64,000 nt of DNA from Gonatopus flavifemur. Its lineage: Eukaryota > Arthropoda > Insecta > Hymenoptera > Dryinidae. This document shows, in pieces, positions 34,157 to 45,287 of the stretch. The notes under the pieces are model-generated. The model searched no databases and was not told the DNA's origin. It saw nothing but the letters and a program-made list of their open reading frames with translations. Each line of letters begins with the position of its first letter. Positions within the stretch are counted from its first letter, which is position 1. The stretch is taken from assembly GCA_018340375.1 (NCBI GenBank), contig JAFFJZ010000020.1, positions 248,001 through 312,000 on the forward strand. Reading direction: 5' to 3'. The position numbers and the translations under genes were made by a program.

Positions 34157-34459
34157 AGGAATTACCATCTTAAGCCTTCACTAGATCGTGCTAATCTAAA
34201 TTTGTACGCCGAAACGCAAGCACTCGAATTTATTCTGAATTTATGTACTTATATGCTTAGGTAGAATTTATAATTATCTTACACAAGCATTGAGACTGAA
34301 ACCTTCTATAATTAATGAATAATTCTATGCTAGCCGTATCACCAATCATATTGTGAACTGGTTATCTATTACAATGGCTATCCACTTGCTTCCAGAGTTT
34401 ACTGTATTCTCTTGATGAGCAGTAAACGTATTATATCATATATTATTATATTATTATGA
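34157..34459. other. No gene seen
   Basis: AT-rich sequence between the LINE fragment and the Harbinger nuclease stop codon; nothing recognised. Confidence 0.4.
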
Positions 34460-35508
34460 TCAATTATAAATTCTTGAAAACTGCCAGGAAACCGCACCTT
34501 CTTCATTGAAATATTCGCAAAAATCTTCCCTCACTTTCATGGCATCTCGTGTGTAATTGTTGCTACCACAATGAGTAATGTTTTGCGATCCACTGTTTTT
34601 ATCGAATAATGATTCCCATGATGCATCAGTATTCATATTCAAGCCTTCGTGCTCTAATAAATCGTCGGTACCATAAGGATCATTTTCGGCTTTATCAGTC
34701 CTTAAAAAGTTATGTAGACATATTGTAGCCTGTACCATTTTCATTGCATTGTCTACACTAGCTATTATAGGTTTCCTATATATTCGCCACTGACTAGCCA
34801 ATATGCCGAAAGCGTTCTCAATTGTCCTCCTAGCTCGACTCAAACGGTAATTGAAGATTTTCTTTTTCGTTGGAAGCTGTGATCTCCCAGAATATGGTCT
34901 CAGTAAATAAGTTGTTAGAGGAAATGCTTCGTCACCAACTATCACGAAAGGCAATACAGGCCCACGTTTATAAAGTTCTTGTGCCACAAGAATGTTAAAT
35001 TCATCGTCTTGCAGCATTTGTCCAAGATTTGACTCTCTAAAAATACCTCCGTCACTTCTTCGACCGCATGATCCAATTTCCACGAATCTGAATATGTAAT
35101 TGGCGTCACACACGGCGAGTAAAACAATGCTATGACTGCCTTTGTAATTGTGAAATTTGGATCCTGCGTTGTTTGGACACTGAAACAGATGCATTTGATA
35201 TCGATTTTTACAAGAAATTTTCGAACATATCTGTTTGACATAGTGGAACAAGATGGAATCATGAAATTACTTGAATAATAACGTGCTTGCCATCTATTGC
35301 TCCAAGACAATGAGGAAACTGCCATTTATCTTCGAATCCATTCGATACTCTTTTCCATTCCTCTTCAGAGTCAGAAGGTTTCAATACAAGAGGATTCAAG
35401 GTTTCCCATATTGCATTGCAAGTATCAGTAATGATTCGTGTAACTGTAGTCAAACCCATTAAATATTCGTATGACATCGACATCATGCTATCTCCGGATG
35501 TTAAATAT
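34460..35508 (-). CDS. PIF/Harbinger (HARBI1-like) transposase nuclease, partial
   Basis: Two exons, 35508-35271 and 35179-34460, are joined by a 91-bp GT-AG intron and encode about 318 residues of a DDE_Tnp_4 nuclease. Exon A begins after CTCTCTTTAG with YLTSGDSMMSMSYEYLMGLT and holds the first catalytic Asp in LGAIDGKHVIIQ. Exon B continues CPNNAGSKFHNYKGSHSIVL, has the second Asp in GRRSDGGIF and the catalytic Glu in RRTIENAFGIL. All three acidic residues are therefore present and the reading frame is open to the stop. The N-terminal exon(s) upstream of 35508 were not found; an old foldback repeat starts at 35581 and may have displaced them. It cuts DNA at element ends together with a Myb/MADF partner, perhaps the BESS-like exon at 29832. 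Confidence 0.8.
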
Positions 35509-35580
35509 CTAAAGAGAGGAATGCAATAAAGCACATCTTAAAATATACGTTTCGAACTATTTTTACAATATTTTCAAGAC

Positions 35581-35739
35581 AAAAATATTTCAAAATCACG
35601 GATCTACAGCTGCTGAAAACTTTTTTGCGCCGTGAAGCCTACAGGTCTCAATTTTGATCTATAATCAAAAAACCAAAATTCTAACGTTGGGGTATGTAAA
35701 AACGCACAACTTGACGGGGGGAAGTACAATATTGAAAAC
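35581..35739. repeat. Left arm of a foldback repeat split by the P-type element
   Basis: AAAAATATTTCAAAATCACG, CTACAGCTGCTGAAAAC, CCTACAGGTCTCAATTTT and ACGCACAACTTGACG reappear in reverse complement at 57296-57737. The centre of the palindrome is where the large element at 35740-57210 is inserted. Confidence 0.75.
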
Positions 35740-35813
35740 CAGGGGGGTGCAACTTCGCTATATAATTTTATATATCATTTTGATTACTGCAAAATGTTCT
35801 GGTATGGTGGCTG

Positions 35814-37618
35814 TTTCGGCTATCCTCCATCCACAGTGTCTGAGAAGAAATTGAACTGCGTGGTCCTAGGAAAACTCTCATTATACGAATACGCATGCGA
35901 TAGTCAGATCTCGGTCCCCATTCCTTATCCATCCCGTTCTTCCCTTCTGGATCACCTGGATCACATACGGAGGCTAAGTGGGATCGATCAACTATACGGA
36001 TCATTAATCAGTTCCACACGGAAGTCAGTCGAGCACGAGACCCTGGTCATATTATACATACGTATATCCCAGTTCTTGAAGTGGTGACGCTGACCCACGT
36101 GTAGCCGATCAAGACGATCCATTCTAAGGAGGCTGAAAGACGGGGACTGGATCCACTATTCTCAAGGAAAATCCTAGCCGATGAAAGGAGAAGCCGCTCG
36201 ACTACACATGGCCATTTCCTTACTCCTTTTTCCCGCATCGATGCGCATCGAGACGGACCGATAAGTCAAAATCTTTATTATTTCATATATGCGAAATCCA
36301 TGGATTCAATACTCATTTCGAATATCTACATATTAGTTCTCAATATAACAAAATTCATATCACATTCTGCGAACTTGTAATCTTTTTCAATTTAACTTGC
36401 TTCTGTAATTCTTTAACGTTGTTTCAATTATACATTTCATTCAAAATCAACTCTTGTGTGATTCATTGCTAATTCACATGACTCATTCTACCAAACTTTA
36501 TTGTTGTTCCAGTATTTCTCCGTTCTATCACATTTCACTTTTTCTTTCATTCAAATACCACACACACGAGCAGCCGGCAAACTTTATATAGTTTTAGCAA
36601 CAGCTAAAACAGTGGCAACATAGTAGCTAATGTATGATATAACGCCATCTGAAGCACAATTCTTGAACTAGTTGAAACAAACGATATGAATGATTCGGGG
36701 CCATATTCGCGGCTTTTGCGTCAAAATCAAATTTTCTACATAGGTCAAAATAATTTTATTCACGGATATTCATGAATGCATCAATAAATGTGAGAGAATT
36801 CAATTTCACAGCGTTTAGGAAAAGTAATAAAATCTCAATTTCGGACAAAGTGCATACTGTAAGTGTTTGAATATATTTTCATTCAATTATCCGTGTATTT
36901 ATGATTCGAAATTCAAATAATATAATTCAAAAGCAAAAATTTATGCATTGGGATGGTATAATTATTTCAATCTTCTCCAAATTGGATCATTTTGTAAGCT
37001 CATTGTACGTGAAATCAATCCTTTTATTGCAACAAAATTAGAAAAATGTAGATAATGATTTCCGACAGCATTGTTTTTCATACAAATCCGTAATGAATTG
37101 TTCCAATTATTGTGCTCTGGGAATGCAAGATGAGTTTATAGGAGTGTAGCAATCAGTTGAACGAAATATTTCAAATTTGAAAATCCAATTGCATAAATTC
37201 AACCGTAATTTGATCCTCCAAATCAGAATTTCATCATCTAAATTCAAAAAGCAAATGATTCAACAGATATGTAGTTGTACGTTGCACCATTATAAACTCT
37301 AAGAAAAAAACGGGAATATTCCGGTACACAGAGACAAATAACAAATTTCTCAGTTTACGTACAAGAAAATCCCTGTTGTACTGGAATTTTCCCATATTTC
37401 ACTTGAAATTTCATGTTTTTTTAATTCAATTTTTCAGTATGGATACAAGAATTTTCTGATATCCGTGCTGGAATTTTCATGATTTGAATCTAATTTTTCA
37501 GTACAAATGTACAGGTTAATTGCTTCCAGTACGGTACTGGAAGTTTTCCGAAGTTTTTTTTTACAATGTAAAAGCAATTTAATGAGACTTTATTTTCTCC
37601 ACATTTATAGAAATATTT
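35814..37618. other. 5' region of the P-type element; no gene seen
   Basis: No domain is recognised. A GC-richer part at 35850-36240 is open in both directions for short distances only. AT-rich sequence follows to the THAP exon. Confidence 0.4.
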
Positions 37619-37623
37619 TATGA

Positions 37624-37983
37624 ATGCGCAAAGTGGGACAAACAGGATACATGTGTGTAGTCCCAGGCTGCCCTCCTGGCACTGCGGTTCCTGCACATGA
37701 ATTTCCCAAAAACAGGGAACGAGCTGTGGAATGGCAAAAAATCACGAACCCACCGAGAATAATGAACAAAAGTCCGGAAGAATCAAGAAAAATGTTCATA
37801 TGCCATCGTCATTTTGAAGAAAAATGTTACAAAGTGACCAGGAAGAATCGTGTATTGAAGGACGATGTGTTCCCAACCTTGTATTTATCTTGTTCGCCAA
37901 AAAGAACATCAAGTAACCCAATTGATTATTTTGATTTTCACATAAAATATGTTAGCGCAGAGTTAAATATCCTTGGCACGTAA
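37624..37983 (+). pseudogene. THAP-domain exon, probable N-terminus of the P-type transposase
   Basis: The ORF opens MRKVGQTGYMCVVPGCPPGT and shows the zinc-coordinating C-x4-C ... C-x2-H arrangement (CVVPGC and ICHRHFEEKC), the conserved FPKNRERAVEW and the closing block LKDDVFPTLYL. THAP domains bind DNA at the transposon ends in P elements. A 5' splice site (TCAAGTAACCC, about 37911) lies just after the domain, so the codons beyond it are probably intronic. A P-element catalytic domain on the same strand begins 5.3 kb downstream, after a mariner insertion. The alternative is an unrelated THAP gene or fragment. The exon itself appears undamaged. Confidence 0.65.
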
Positions 37984-38109
37984 AAATAGATTATTGCGTA
38001 TCATTACGCATGCGAAACTCAGCATCAATGCTCAGCAACTCTTCATAAGGGTCGCGGTAAAAAAATACGACAATTCATGTCGCCGTTGAAAAACTATTAT
38101 AATCAATTA

Positions 38110-39395
38110 TTAGGTGTACAAATAAGTTTCCGCGGTTTGTCAAAAGATGGCCCCGCCAGAAGGTTATGGAGAAATTGTCAGATGTAAAACGTAATATCCC
38201 AAGTTTAGTCATCTGGCAACACCATAACCTTAAAGTACTAGTGATTCCGTATCAGCATCACGTAATTTTTTTCGTGCAAAAATGTCAAGTTTTATTCCGA
38301 ATAAGCATCATTTGCGGGAACTTTTGATTTACTTCTTTAATGTGAAAAAATCTGCAGCTGAGGCGCATCGATTGCTTCTAGAAGCATATGGTGGAGCTGC
38401 TTTAAGTGAGAGAAGTTGTCAGGAATGGTTTCAAAAGTTTAAGAACGGTGAGTTTGACGTTAAAGACAAAGAACGCAGTGGAAGGCCGAAAGTGTACGAA
38501 GACATGGAATTAGAAGTACTATTGGAGGAAGATTCGTCCCAAACGCAAAAAGAACTTGCACTTACTCTACAAGTGACTCAACAAGCAATTTCACATCGTT
38601 TAAAATCGTTAGGAATGATTCAAAAACAAGGAAATTGGGTTCCATATGAACTAAAGCCGAGAGACGTTGAACGCCGATTATGCATGAGTGAAATGCTGCT
38701 TGCCAGGAATAAAAAAAAGAGTTTTTTGCATCGTATAGTCACTGGTGACAAAAAATGGATTCACTACGATAATCCAAAGAAGAGAAAGTCATGGGTTAAG
38801 CCCGGCGAACCATCAACATCGACAGCTAAGCCGAATATTCATGGAAAAAAACTCATGCTGTGTATTTGGTGGGATCAGCTTGGTGTCGTGTATTATGAAT
38901 TGCTGAAACCAAGCGAAACCATTACTGGAGCTCTCTACCGAACACAATTGATGAGATTGAGTCGGGCACTTAAGGAAAAACGCGCCCATTACTACTCCAG
39001 ACACGACAAAATTAGTCTTTTACACGATAATGCTCGTCCACATGTTGCGGCGCCGGTAAAAACATACTTGGAAACACTCAACTGGGAAGTTTTACCCCAC
39101 CCGCCGTATTCACCAGACTTAGCCCCTTCTGATTATCACCTGTTCCGGTCGATGGCACATGATCTGTCTGAGCAGCGCTTCACATCATATGAAGACACCA
39201 AAAATTGGGTAGATTTGTGGATAGCGTCAAAAGATGAAGAGTTTTTTCGACGGGGTATCCGAATGTTGCCAGAAAGATGGGGAAAAGTAGTGGCAAATGA
39301 TGGAAAATACTTTGAATAAAACGTAATGTATTTTTCCTTTACAATAAATTCCTAATTTTTTATAAAAAACCGCGGAAACTTATTTGTACACCTAA
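38110..39395 (+). mobile_element. Complete mariner element (1,286 bp)
   Basis: Terminal inverted repeats TTAGGTGTACAAATAAGT (38110) and ACTTATTTGTACACCTAA (39395) extend to the CCGCGGTTT block, about 28 bp and identical. TA dinucleotides flank both ends (38108-38109 and 39396-39397). The element encloses a single uninterrupted transposase ORF. It lies between the THAP exon and the rest of the P-type transposase. Confidence 0.95.
38282..39319 (+). CDS. Mariner transposase, full length, 345 residues
   Basis: This protein cuts and pastes the mariner element, using paired helix-turn-helix motifs to bind the terminal repeats and a DD34D catalytic core. The N-terminal helix-turn-helix (HLRELLIYFFNVKKSAAEAH, residues ~8-60) and the second one (~80-110) are followed by the WVPYEL signature. 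The catalytic aspartates are in IVTGDKKWIHY, LLHDNARPH and YSPDLAPSDYHLF; 34 residues separate the second Asp from the Asp of SDYHLF. Length and all motifs are those of an intact mariner transposase, with no stop or frameshift. Typical start: the first ATG, 172 bp inside the left end. Its integrity and identical TIRs suggest recent arrival. Confidence 0.95.
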   Translation: MSSFIPNKHHLRELLIYFFNVKKSAAEAHRLLLEAYGGAALSERSCQEWFQKFKNGEFDVKDKERSGRPKVYEDMELEVLLEEDSSQTQKELALTLQVTQQAISHRLKSLGMIQKQGNWVPYELKPRDVERRLCMSEMLLARNKKKSFLHRIVTGDKKWIHYDNPKKRKSWVKPGEPSTSTAKPNIHGKKLMLCIWWDQLGVVYYELLKPSETITGALYRTQLMRLSRALKEKRAHYYSRHDKISLLHDNARPHVAAPVKTYLETLNWEVLPHPPYSPDLAPSDYHLFRSMAHDLSEQRFTSYEDTKNWVDLWIASKDEEFFRRGIRMLPERWGKVVANDGKYFE

Positions 39396-39622
39396 TATTT
39401 GTGAAAATTGAAATATTGCTTTTCCTCTTGACCCTTTGTATTTCTTCATGATAATCCAAGTATTGGAACATAATCTTGATACAGAATTCTAATAAATGAG
39501 ATTATGTACGTCTTTTTACCAGTCTGGTCACTGTCGGCACTACCATTGTCATTGTTTGGATGCATCAAAAAATATTTTAGCATAAAATATGAGAGGTCTG
39601 AATTTCAAGAATACATCGAGTG
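39396..39622. other. Short spacer, no gene
   Basis: Sequence between the mariner and the P-type MITE; nothing recognised. Confidence 0.4.
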
Positions 39623-40013
39623 CAGGGGGGTGCAACTCACCTAATCACCTTCAAATGTTTCGCGAAACGTTTTGTCACCACAGTAAACTTCACTTGAAGT
39701 CCGTGAACGGCGCTGTCTGTAGCTCAGTCAAAATCACGTGATGTTTTTTTGGTACACTACGTACGTGATACGAGTGTCAGTTCCGTCATTATCATATTTG
39801 GTTATGTGACATATTCAAGAATTGTATGTATATATCAACACCATTATTGATATGATTTGTCAAGCGATTTCAAATGCAAAATTAGGTGCCGAAAAATTAT
39901 CGTACCACGTGACTTTTTCTGATAGTACAATCAGCGTCTCTTGCGGACAGTTTGGGAAATATCGAATGGTGACAAAACGTTACGTATAGTTTTTATCGAG
40001 TTGCACCCCCCTG
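39623..40013. mobile_element. P-type MITE with perfect 8-bp target duplication
   Basis: The termini are CAGGGGGGTGCAACTC and GAGTTGCACCCCCCTG, the same outer 15 bases as the giant P-type element around it. The exact octamer ATCGAGTG flanks both ends (39615-39622 and 40014-40021). A subterminal pair (ACGTTTTGTCACCA/TGGTGACAAAACGT) extends the inverted arms. The 391-bp interior is non-coding, so it would depend on a transposase acting in trans. Confidence 0.85.
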
Positions 40014-42618
40014 ATCGAGTGTTATGTATTTTATCGAAAACAAGTGTTCGTTACGGAAAAAAATATCGATACATGTTTTTTTTCATCCGATACTCCTGTC
40101 GTCGATTTCTGTTAAATGCGAAGGTAAGAGTTCAAAGAAGGCGTGAAAGAGCTAAAACAAATGAATAGCGCAAAACACATAACGTGGTAGATGCGAGAGG
40201 AATAGAGGTTATTGTTGCAATAGTGACTTTACAGGAAAGACTGTTCATTTTACTATTACATCAACCGATTCAGGTAAGAAACGTAGCGTACCTTAATTAC
40301 TTTACCATACGGTCACGCATATTTTACTCTTGATAACTGTAGAAATATGTCATGTTTACATCATGCTCAGAAACGTTATACCGAATACATCATAAACTCC
40401 TTGAACGGGTTCTATATTTTTATGACCTAATTCAGAATCTTACATTCAATCCCGAAAATACTTACCGGTCACGTACTTTACGGTCATGTGACCGTACGTG
40501 TTTCGCGTGCCCGTTATGTAAAGTTCGATTGGTCATGTATTGCTTTCACTTTTTATGTATTTGAAGTATCTTGCATTGCTTTAGAAGTAATCTGAGCCTA
40601 AATTGAGTTCAATTATTCAGAAAATGAATTTTTTTCACCAATTATTGAGTTGCAATGTCACATATAAAAAAACTACAATACTGATGTATATTATTCATGA
40701 ACCTATAGGAGTGCTCTTCAAAATTCACTCCGAAGATTCAATGAAAATATCCATCCTTATTGTTATCCTCTCCGATAGATCATTTTCCAATTTGAGACGA
40801 GAGTCTCGTGCGAAGCCCTAAATATAGCAAAGATTGGAAATCCAATTACAAGTGATTGAATTGAAAATTTTCAATTCAATCACCAAGAATTCGAAATTCC
40901 ATTAACGAGTGTACTTGAAAAATGAGCGAAAATTCAAGACATTTTCAACAGTGTACTGATGATTGAAATCCAATAGAATTACCCAATTATGCGTTTTTAT
41001 TGAACATACATACCAATGAAAAGGGATGAAATTTCAAATAATAAACATCCTGTTGGATTTATGCGATTCCTTCCCTGTAACCCACGTGACACATCACAAT
41101 TTTTGTAACAGGGATGTTGGATTTCTTGAAATTATAATTGAACGCTCAAAGATGCAACATGCTACATTAAAACCATTAAATTAATATAATGTTATATCTA
41201 CGTTAAAAAGTTTTTTAATGTAGACGCAACATTACATCGATGTGATAGATTTAGCCGTAAACTATTGCATCTCACACAGAACATTTCCTTGCGAAGTCTC
41301 TAGGGTATCTGAAGGATATTGCAATGTCTTCAGGTTCGCCTGAGGATGTTGAAAAAATATATGTGTTGTGTAGGATGTTTCAGTATGAAATTACAAGTGA
41401 CAATTCCATGACATTTGAAATTCCTGTAACGAAAATTGTATCGTGTCACGTAAGAAAATGAAGTTTGGAGCTGATCGACTTTCTAACGGTTTCTATTAGA
41501 TATTCCAAACCTGCACAACTCATTCGAGCTGATGAGAATTTTCTTCAATGGATTTGACCTGGAATTCCAACATTATTGGGATTCCTAATGTGACTGATTA
41601 AAAAATGTTTGGCAGTCAGTGCAAGTTTGGAATATCACATAGGAATTGTTGAAAACCTGAAGAAAATAGAAACCTGGGGGATTCTTTCACAAATCGAACA
41701 CTTTTTAGACGATCCCCCTTGGATTTATTTGGAAATTTTTTATAGGTTCTATATTTAAGGGCATATCAGCGTACTGACTGAGTGAACATTTTCTCGGTAA
41801 GAATTCTCCGCCCTGAGTTCATAAAGAAGTCTCAAATTTTCAGGAAATAATCGTTAGTACTGTATCTAGTGCAGTACGTTGCTTTAATTCCGAATTCCAA
41901 AAAAAAACTTTTTTTCTCAGTCGGTAAACAAATTTGTTTTTGGAAATTCGAAATCTGGGCGATATACCGCAATAGGCGAAATATTAAAGATTATTTCCTG
42001 AGAATTTCAGACCTTTTTATAAATTCAGTGCAGAGAATTTTTATCGAGAAAATGTTAACTCAATCGGTACGTTGGTATCCCTTTAGAAAAAGGGGATACG
42101 TGGATCAAGATTTTTTTTTATCCTCACTGTTTTCAGAAATACACGAATTCGAAATTTCACCCATCTTCCAATTAGACCAATTTTCAAACGATCATAACTC
42201 TGGTTCTATTTATCGGTGAGACTTGATTTTTGTTTTTTAATTTGAGGGCAATGGAGCGAACTTTACTTACGAAGAGTAAACATTGCAAATTACGAAAAAT
42301 TTCAACTCCATATAGTTATAAACAATGCAGATGTTTAAAATGGATTTACTCACTATTATCAAAGGTGGCAGCAAAGTTCCTCCACAGATGGGGAATTTTT
42401 CACCCTAATTTCGTGGACTTTTCCTTTATTTGTGGAGGATTCAATACCTAGGAAACGGAAAAATTCTTCAAAGTGGTGGACAAATCCTTCATTCTTGATG
42501 GAAAAACAATCCCCCATGATGAGGGGATGAAATCCACCAACAATGTGAAGAAAAACTCCCAACATTTCGCGACGCGTCGAGCAATGGCGCGCTGAGTCCG
42601 CTACATCCAAGGGTTCTT
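40014..42618. other. No gene seen, 2.6 kb
   Basis: A diverged half of the CACTG-ended MITE (25706-25970) lies at about 40840-40953, ending TTTTCAACAGTG. The rest is AT-rich with no domain. A 116-codon ORF at 41869-42219 has no recognisable motif. Confidence 0.4.
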
Positions 42619-42740
42619 CCGATACCGAGGGAGTAGAGTGGGGTGGGTTATCTTTCAACCAATCAAAAATTAGGAATTTTTTTCCCAATTTTTCAATTGG
42701 TTGAAAGATAACTCACTCCACTCTACTCCCTCGGTATCGG
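42619..42740. mobile_element. Palindromic MITE, 122 bp
   Basis: CCGATACCGAGGGAGTAGAG at the left pairs with CTCTACTCCCTCGGTATCGG at the right. Pairing continues through GTTATCTTTCAACCAAT/ATTGGTTGAAAGATAAC to a short A/T loop. No clear target duplication. Confidence 0.75.
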
Positions 42741-42842
42741 GAGCACCCCAAGACTAGTACGTCTCTGAACACCCTGTGTTTGATGGATGAATTGATAAGC
42801 ATATGAATGTATCCGTGCACGAAATGTCAGGCAGAACCGAGC

Positions 42843-43078
42843 AAAAAGTAGTTGTCAGGTTTCAAACGGTTTTTGTCCCAGGAAATCTGGTCAAAAACTG
42901 ATAAACCTACCTGATTTCGTCCATAATCACTCCAAAACCATTCCAAAAAATTGCTGTAAGTTCTTGACAGAATATCCCAATGCGATAATTCCGGGCGATA
43001 CTGAGTAGAACTTCTGTTAGTTGTTGACCGGATTTCTTGGGACAAAACCGTTCAAAGCTTGACAACTATTTTTTACCC
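42843..43078. mobile_element. Foldback/MITE, ~236 bp
   Basis: AAAAAGTAGTTGTCAGG...AAACGGTTTTTGTCCCAGG at the left pairs with CTTGGGACAAAACCGTT...GACAACTATTTTTT at the right, and GAAATCTGGTCAA with TTGACCGGATTTC. The loop is about 75 bp. Confidence 0.7.
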
Positions 43079-43261
43079 AAGTCCGAAAGAATTCATTATG
43101 AACTATCATAACAGGGACTCTTGAACAATCTCAGGAATAATTCCTAAAGAATTCTTTATGTCTACATCGGGACCAGCGTGCTGTGTGGGGATATTATCGT
43201 CAATTGACGATATCAATACATTCAAACTGAATTTTATCGTTTATAGGGAAGACGCTTCACC

Positions 43262-43863
43262 TTGGATGAAAAAATTATGGGACTCAGTTTTTATCTCAAT
43301 TCTAGGACTAATTATCATTATATGCGAGAAATTTCCACTTCACCAAGCCCAAGAACCCTTGCAGCGCTCCTAAGAACAGTTCCGTTGAATACTGGAATTA
43401 GTCTATCTTTGATGAATTATCTCAAAACCACTGTTGCTACTATGAAACCTATAGAAAAAATTTGCATACTACTTTGGGATGAAATGAAACAATGAAACTT
43501 AGCCCTCAAGTTCAATATGATAATGCGCTAGATCAAATTGTTGGATTCGAAGATTTTGGATTTAAAAGAACGTTCAACTTCGCTGATCATGGATTGGTTT
43601 TTATGCTACGAGGAGTTCATTCGGGATGGAAACTGCCCATTTTTTATGCTTTTTGTGAAACCATGACGCACTCTTCTGATTTGATGCGATGCATAAAAAT
43701 AATTGTTCCTGCTGTTGTGGAAACTGAGTTGGATGTAATTGCAACCGTGTGCGACCAATGTAATAATAATGTTGCAACAATCAAAGGTCTAATGCGTGAA
43801 AGCAAAGGAGAATGTTTAAGAAAAGGGAGGAACTGGGAAGCTAATGTTTTTACGATACTCTAA
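43262..43863 (+). pseudogene. P-element-type transposase, RNase H-like catalytic segment
   Basis: Two overlapping frames make one protein. 43262-43495 encodes LSFYLNSRTNYHYMRE, PSPRTLAALLRTVPLNTGIS and EKICILLWDEMK. 43492-43863 resumes at LSPQVQYDNALDQIVGFEDFG, ADHGLVFMLRGVHSGWKLPI and VIATVCDQCNNN. These match the P-element transposase block where DE.....YD...D.I.G.ED.G and VCDQ..N hold catalytic residues. The frame change is caused by a direct repeat of ATGAAACA-type sequence at 43481-43496 (8 extra bases). A stop follows at 43863 and the protein continues only at 51384, after a piggyBac insertion. It is therefore inactive. Confidence 0.8.
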
Positions 43864-44132
43864 TCGATAGAATTTATAACTCAGTTTTCACAAATACTTT
43901 GGGGATATTCATTTTTCTTCTAATACTTCCAGAATATCTTTTAGGCTCCCACCAAACATCATATTTGTTCGCAACTCTGGATATTGTACGTAATTGTGTA
44001 TGAGAACTCTATTCTGCGTCTACTATTTCTCTGTTTCAATCCATAGAATTAAGGGTATTCCGAAAGCACATCCCAGGTAACATTTAAGTTGGTTACAAAT
44101 TTTTTATCTCTGTCGTTCAACTGCTTTCGGCT
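43864..44132. other. P-type element spacer, possibly intron
   Basis: No coding similarity. It lies between the end of the P transposase segment and a MITE/piggyBac insertion and may be intronic. Confidence 0.35.
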
Positions 44133-44261
44133 CAGAGTTGCCATCAAAATTATCGTGTGAAACTTGATTGGCTTATTCTTTCGAAGCTATCGAATCAGAT
44201 CATGGTCTTCAAAAGAATCAACCAATTAGCAAATCACACGATAATTTTGATGGCAACCCTG
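44133..44261. mobile_element. MITE with CAG...CTG termini, 129 bp
   Basis: CAGAGTTGCCATCAAAATTA at the left pairs with TAATTTTGATGGCAACCCTG at the right, continuing through TCGTGTGA/TCACACGA and GATTGG. No convincing target duplication is visible; CAG/CTG ends and size are hAT-like. Confidence 0.65.
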
Positions 44262-44327
44262 CTGGCAATCTCGCCCGAACAGGAGAACGTGCCATTGGAA
44301 CATTTATGAGAGGTTTATAAAACTTAA

Positions 44328-44850
44328 CCCATTAATGCCCATGGCGAAACTGCTCGGCCCACGCGAAAAGTAACTATTGGAAATAGGATATCTGGGTGGA
44401 GGATGAACATCCACAGGGGAAAAAAATGTTAACAATTTGTTTAAACAATTATTGTTTGAACAATTTGTTGAAAATATCAATTCATGTGGATGAAAACCCC
44501 GAGATCGTGTTCTACGGTGAATTTAATATTAGAATAAGTGGTTTGGAAAGTTTTCAACCATCGCATTTGTTTGTAAATAAAAATTATGAACAATTTCGAA
44601 TACTGCATACCCGTTCGTGCCCAAGGTGAAACTGCTGGGCCTACGGGAAAAGTAACTATTGGAAATAGGATATCTGGGTGGAGGATGAACATCCGCTGAA
44701 AAAAAATTTTCACAATCTGTTTAAACATTTTGTTGAGAATATCAATTCGCGTGGATAAAAACCCCGGAATCGTGTCATACGGAAAATTTCATGTAACAAT
44801 CGTTGGTTCGGAAAATTTTTAGATATCGCAATTGTTATAAATAAGAAATT
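44328..44850 (-). repeat. Left array: two ~282-bp units, inverse orientation
   Basis: Units begin CCCATTAATGCCCATGGCGA (44328) and CCCGTTCGTGCCCAAGGTGA (about 44610). Each continues with AAAAGTAACTATTGGAAATA, GGATATCTGGGTGGAGGATG and GGATGAAAACCCCGAGATCG-like blocks. They are the reverse complement of the twelve units at 47405-50560 and noticeably more diverged. Confidence 0.8.
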
Positions 44851-45287
44851 TGATTGGGCATTTCTTTCACTGAAAATTGCTCCCAACGCAGTCCCTCATA
44901 TTTCGATCTCCACACATTCTATGATATTTCCTTGTTTAATCAATCCCACCATCCAGTAAACTTCCTTCATCAATACTCACCGCAATCTTTATTCATCATT
45001 TCCTCTTACCATTTCAATCAAATGTTCCTTCTAATCTACAATCAGTTGCTTGGGCATTTTAATTTATTATTTGCATAAATTACCACTCTGAATCAGATTT
45101 CGTTATATATTCTCCAATCTTCCAACTACTTCTCCTCACACTGCTTGATTTGCAACATCTCTCTATTAAGCTCATCTACCAATCCTACAGACAATTAGCA
45201 TTACATACAGCTATAGCTGTTTCTACAGGTGGCCACAGTTTATTGTCCTCTCCATTTCTCCTTCCTATAATCCGTACTCATTCTGTT

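Noticed and set aside
35794..36238. Possible upstream exons of the Harbinger nuclease
   Set aside because: Neither strand shows the expected block preceding YLTSGDS, and the region lies inside the P-type element.
37624..37983. Independent THAP host gene
   Set aside because: Not excluded, but its place inside terminal repeats with collinear P-transposase pieces on the same strand makes membership of the P-type element more economical.
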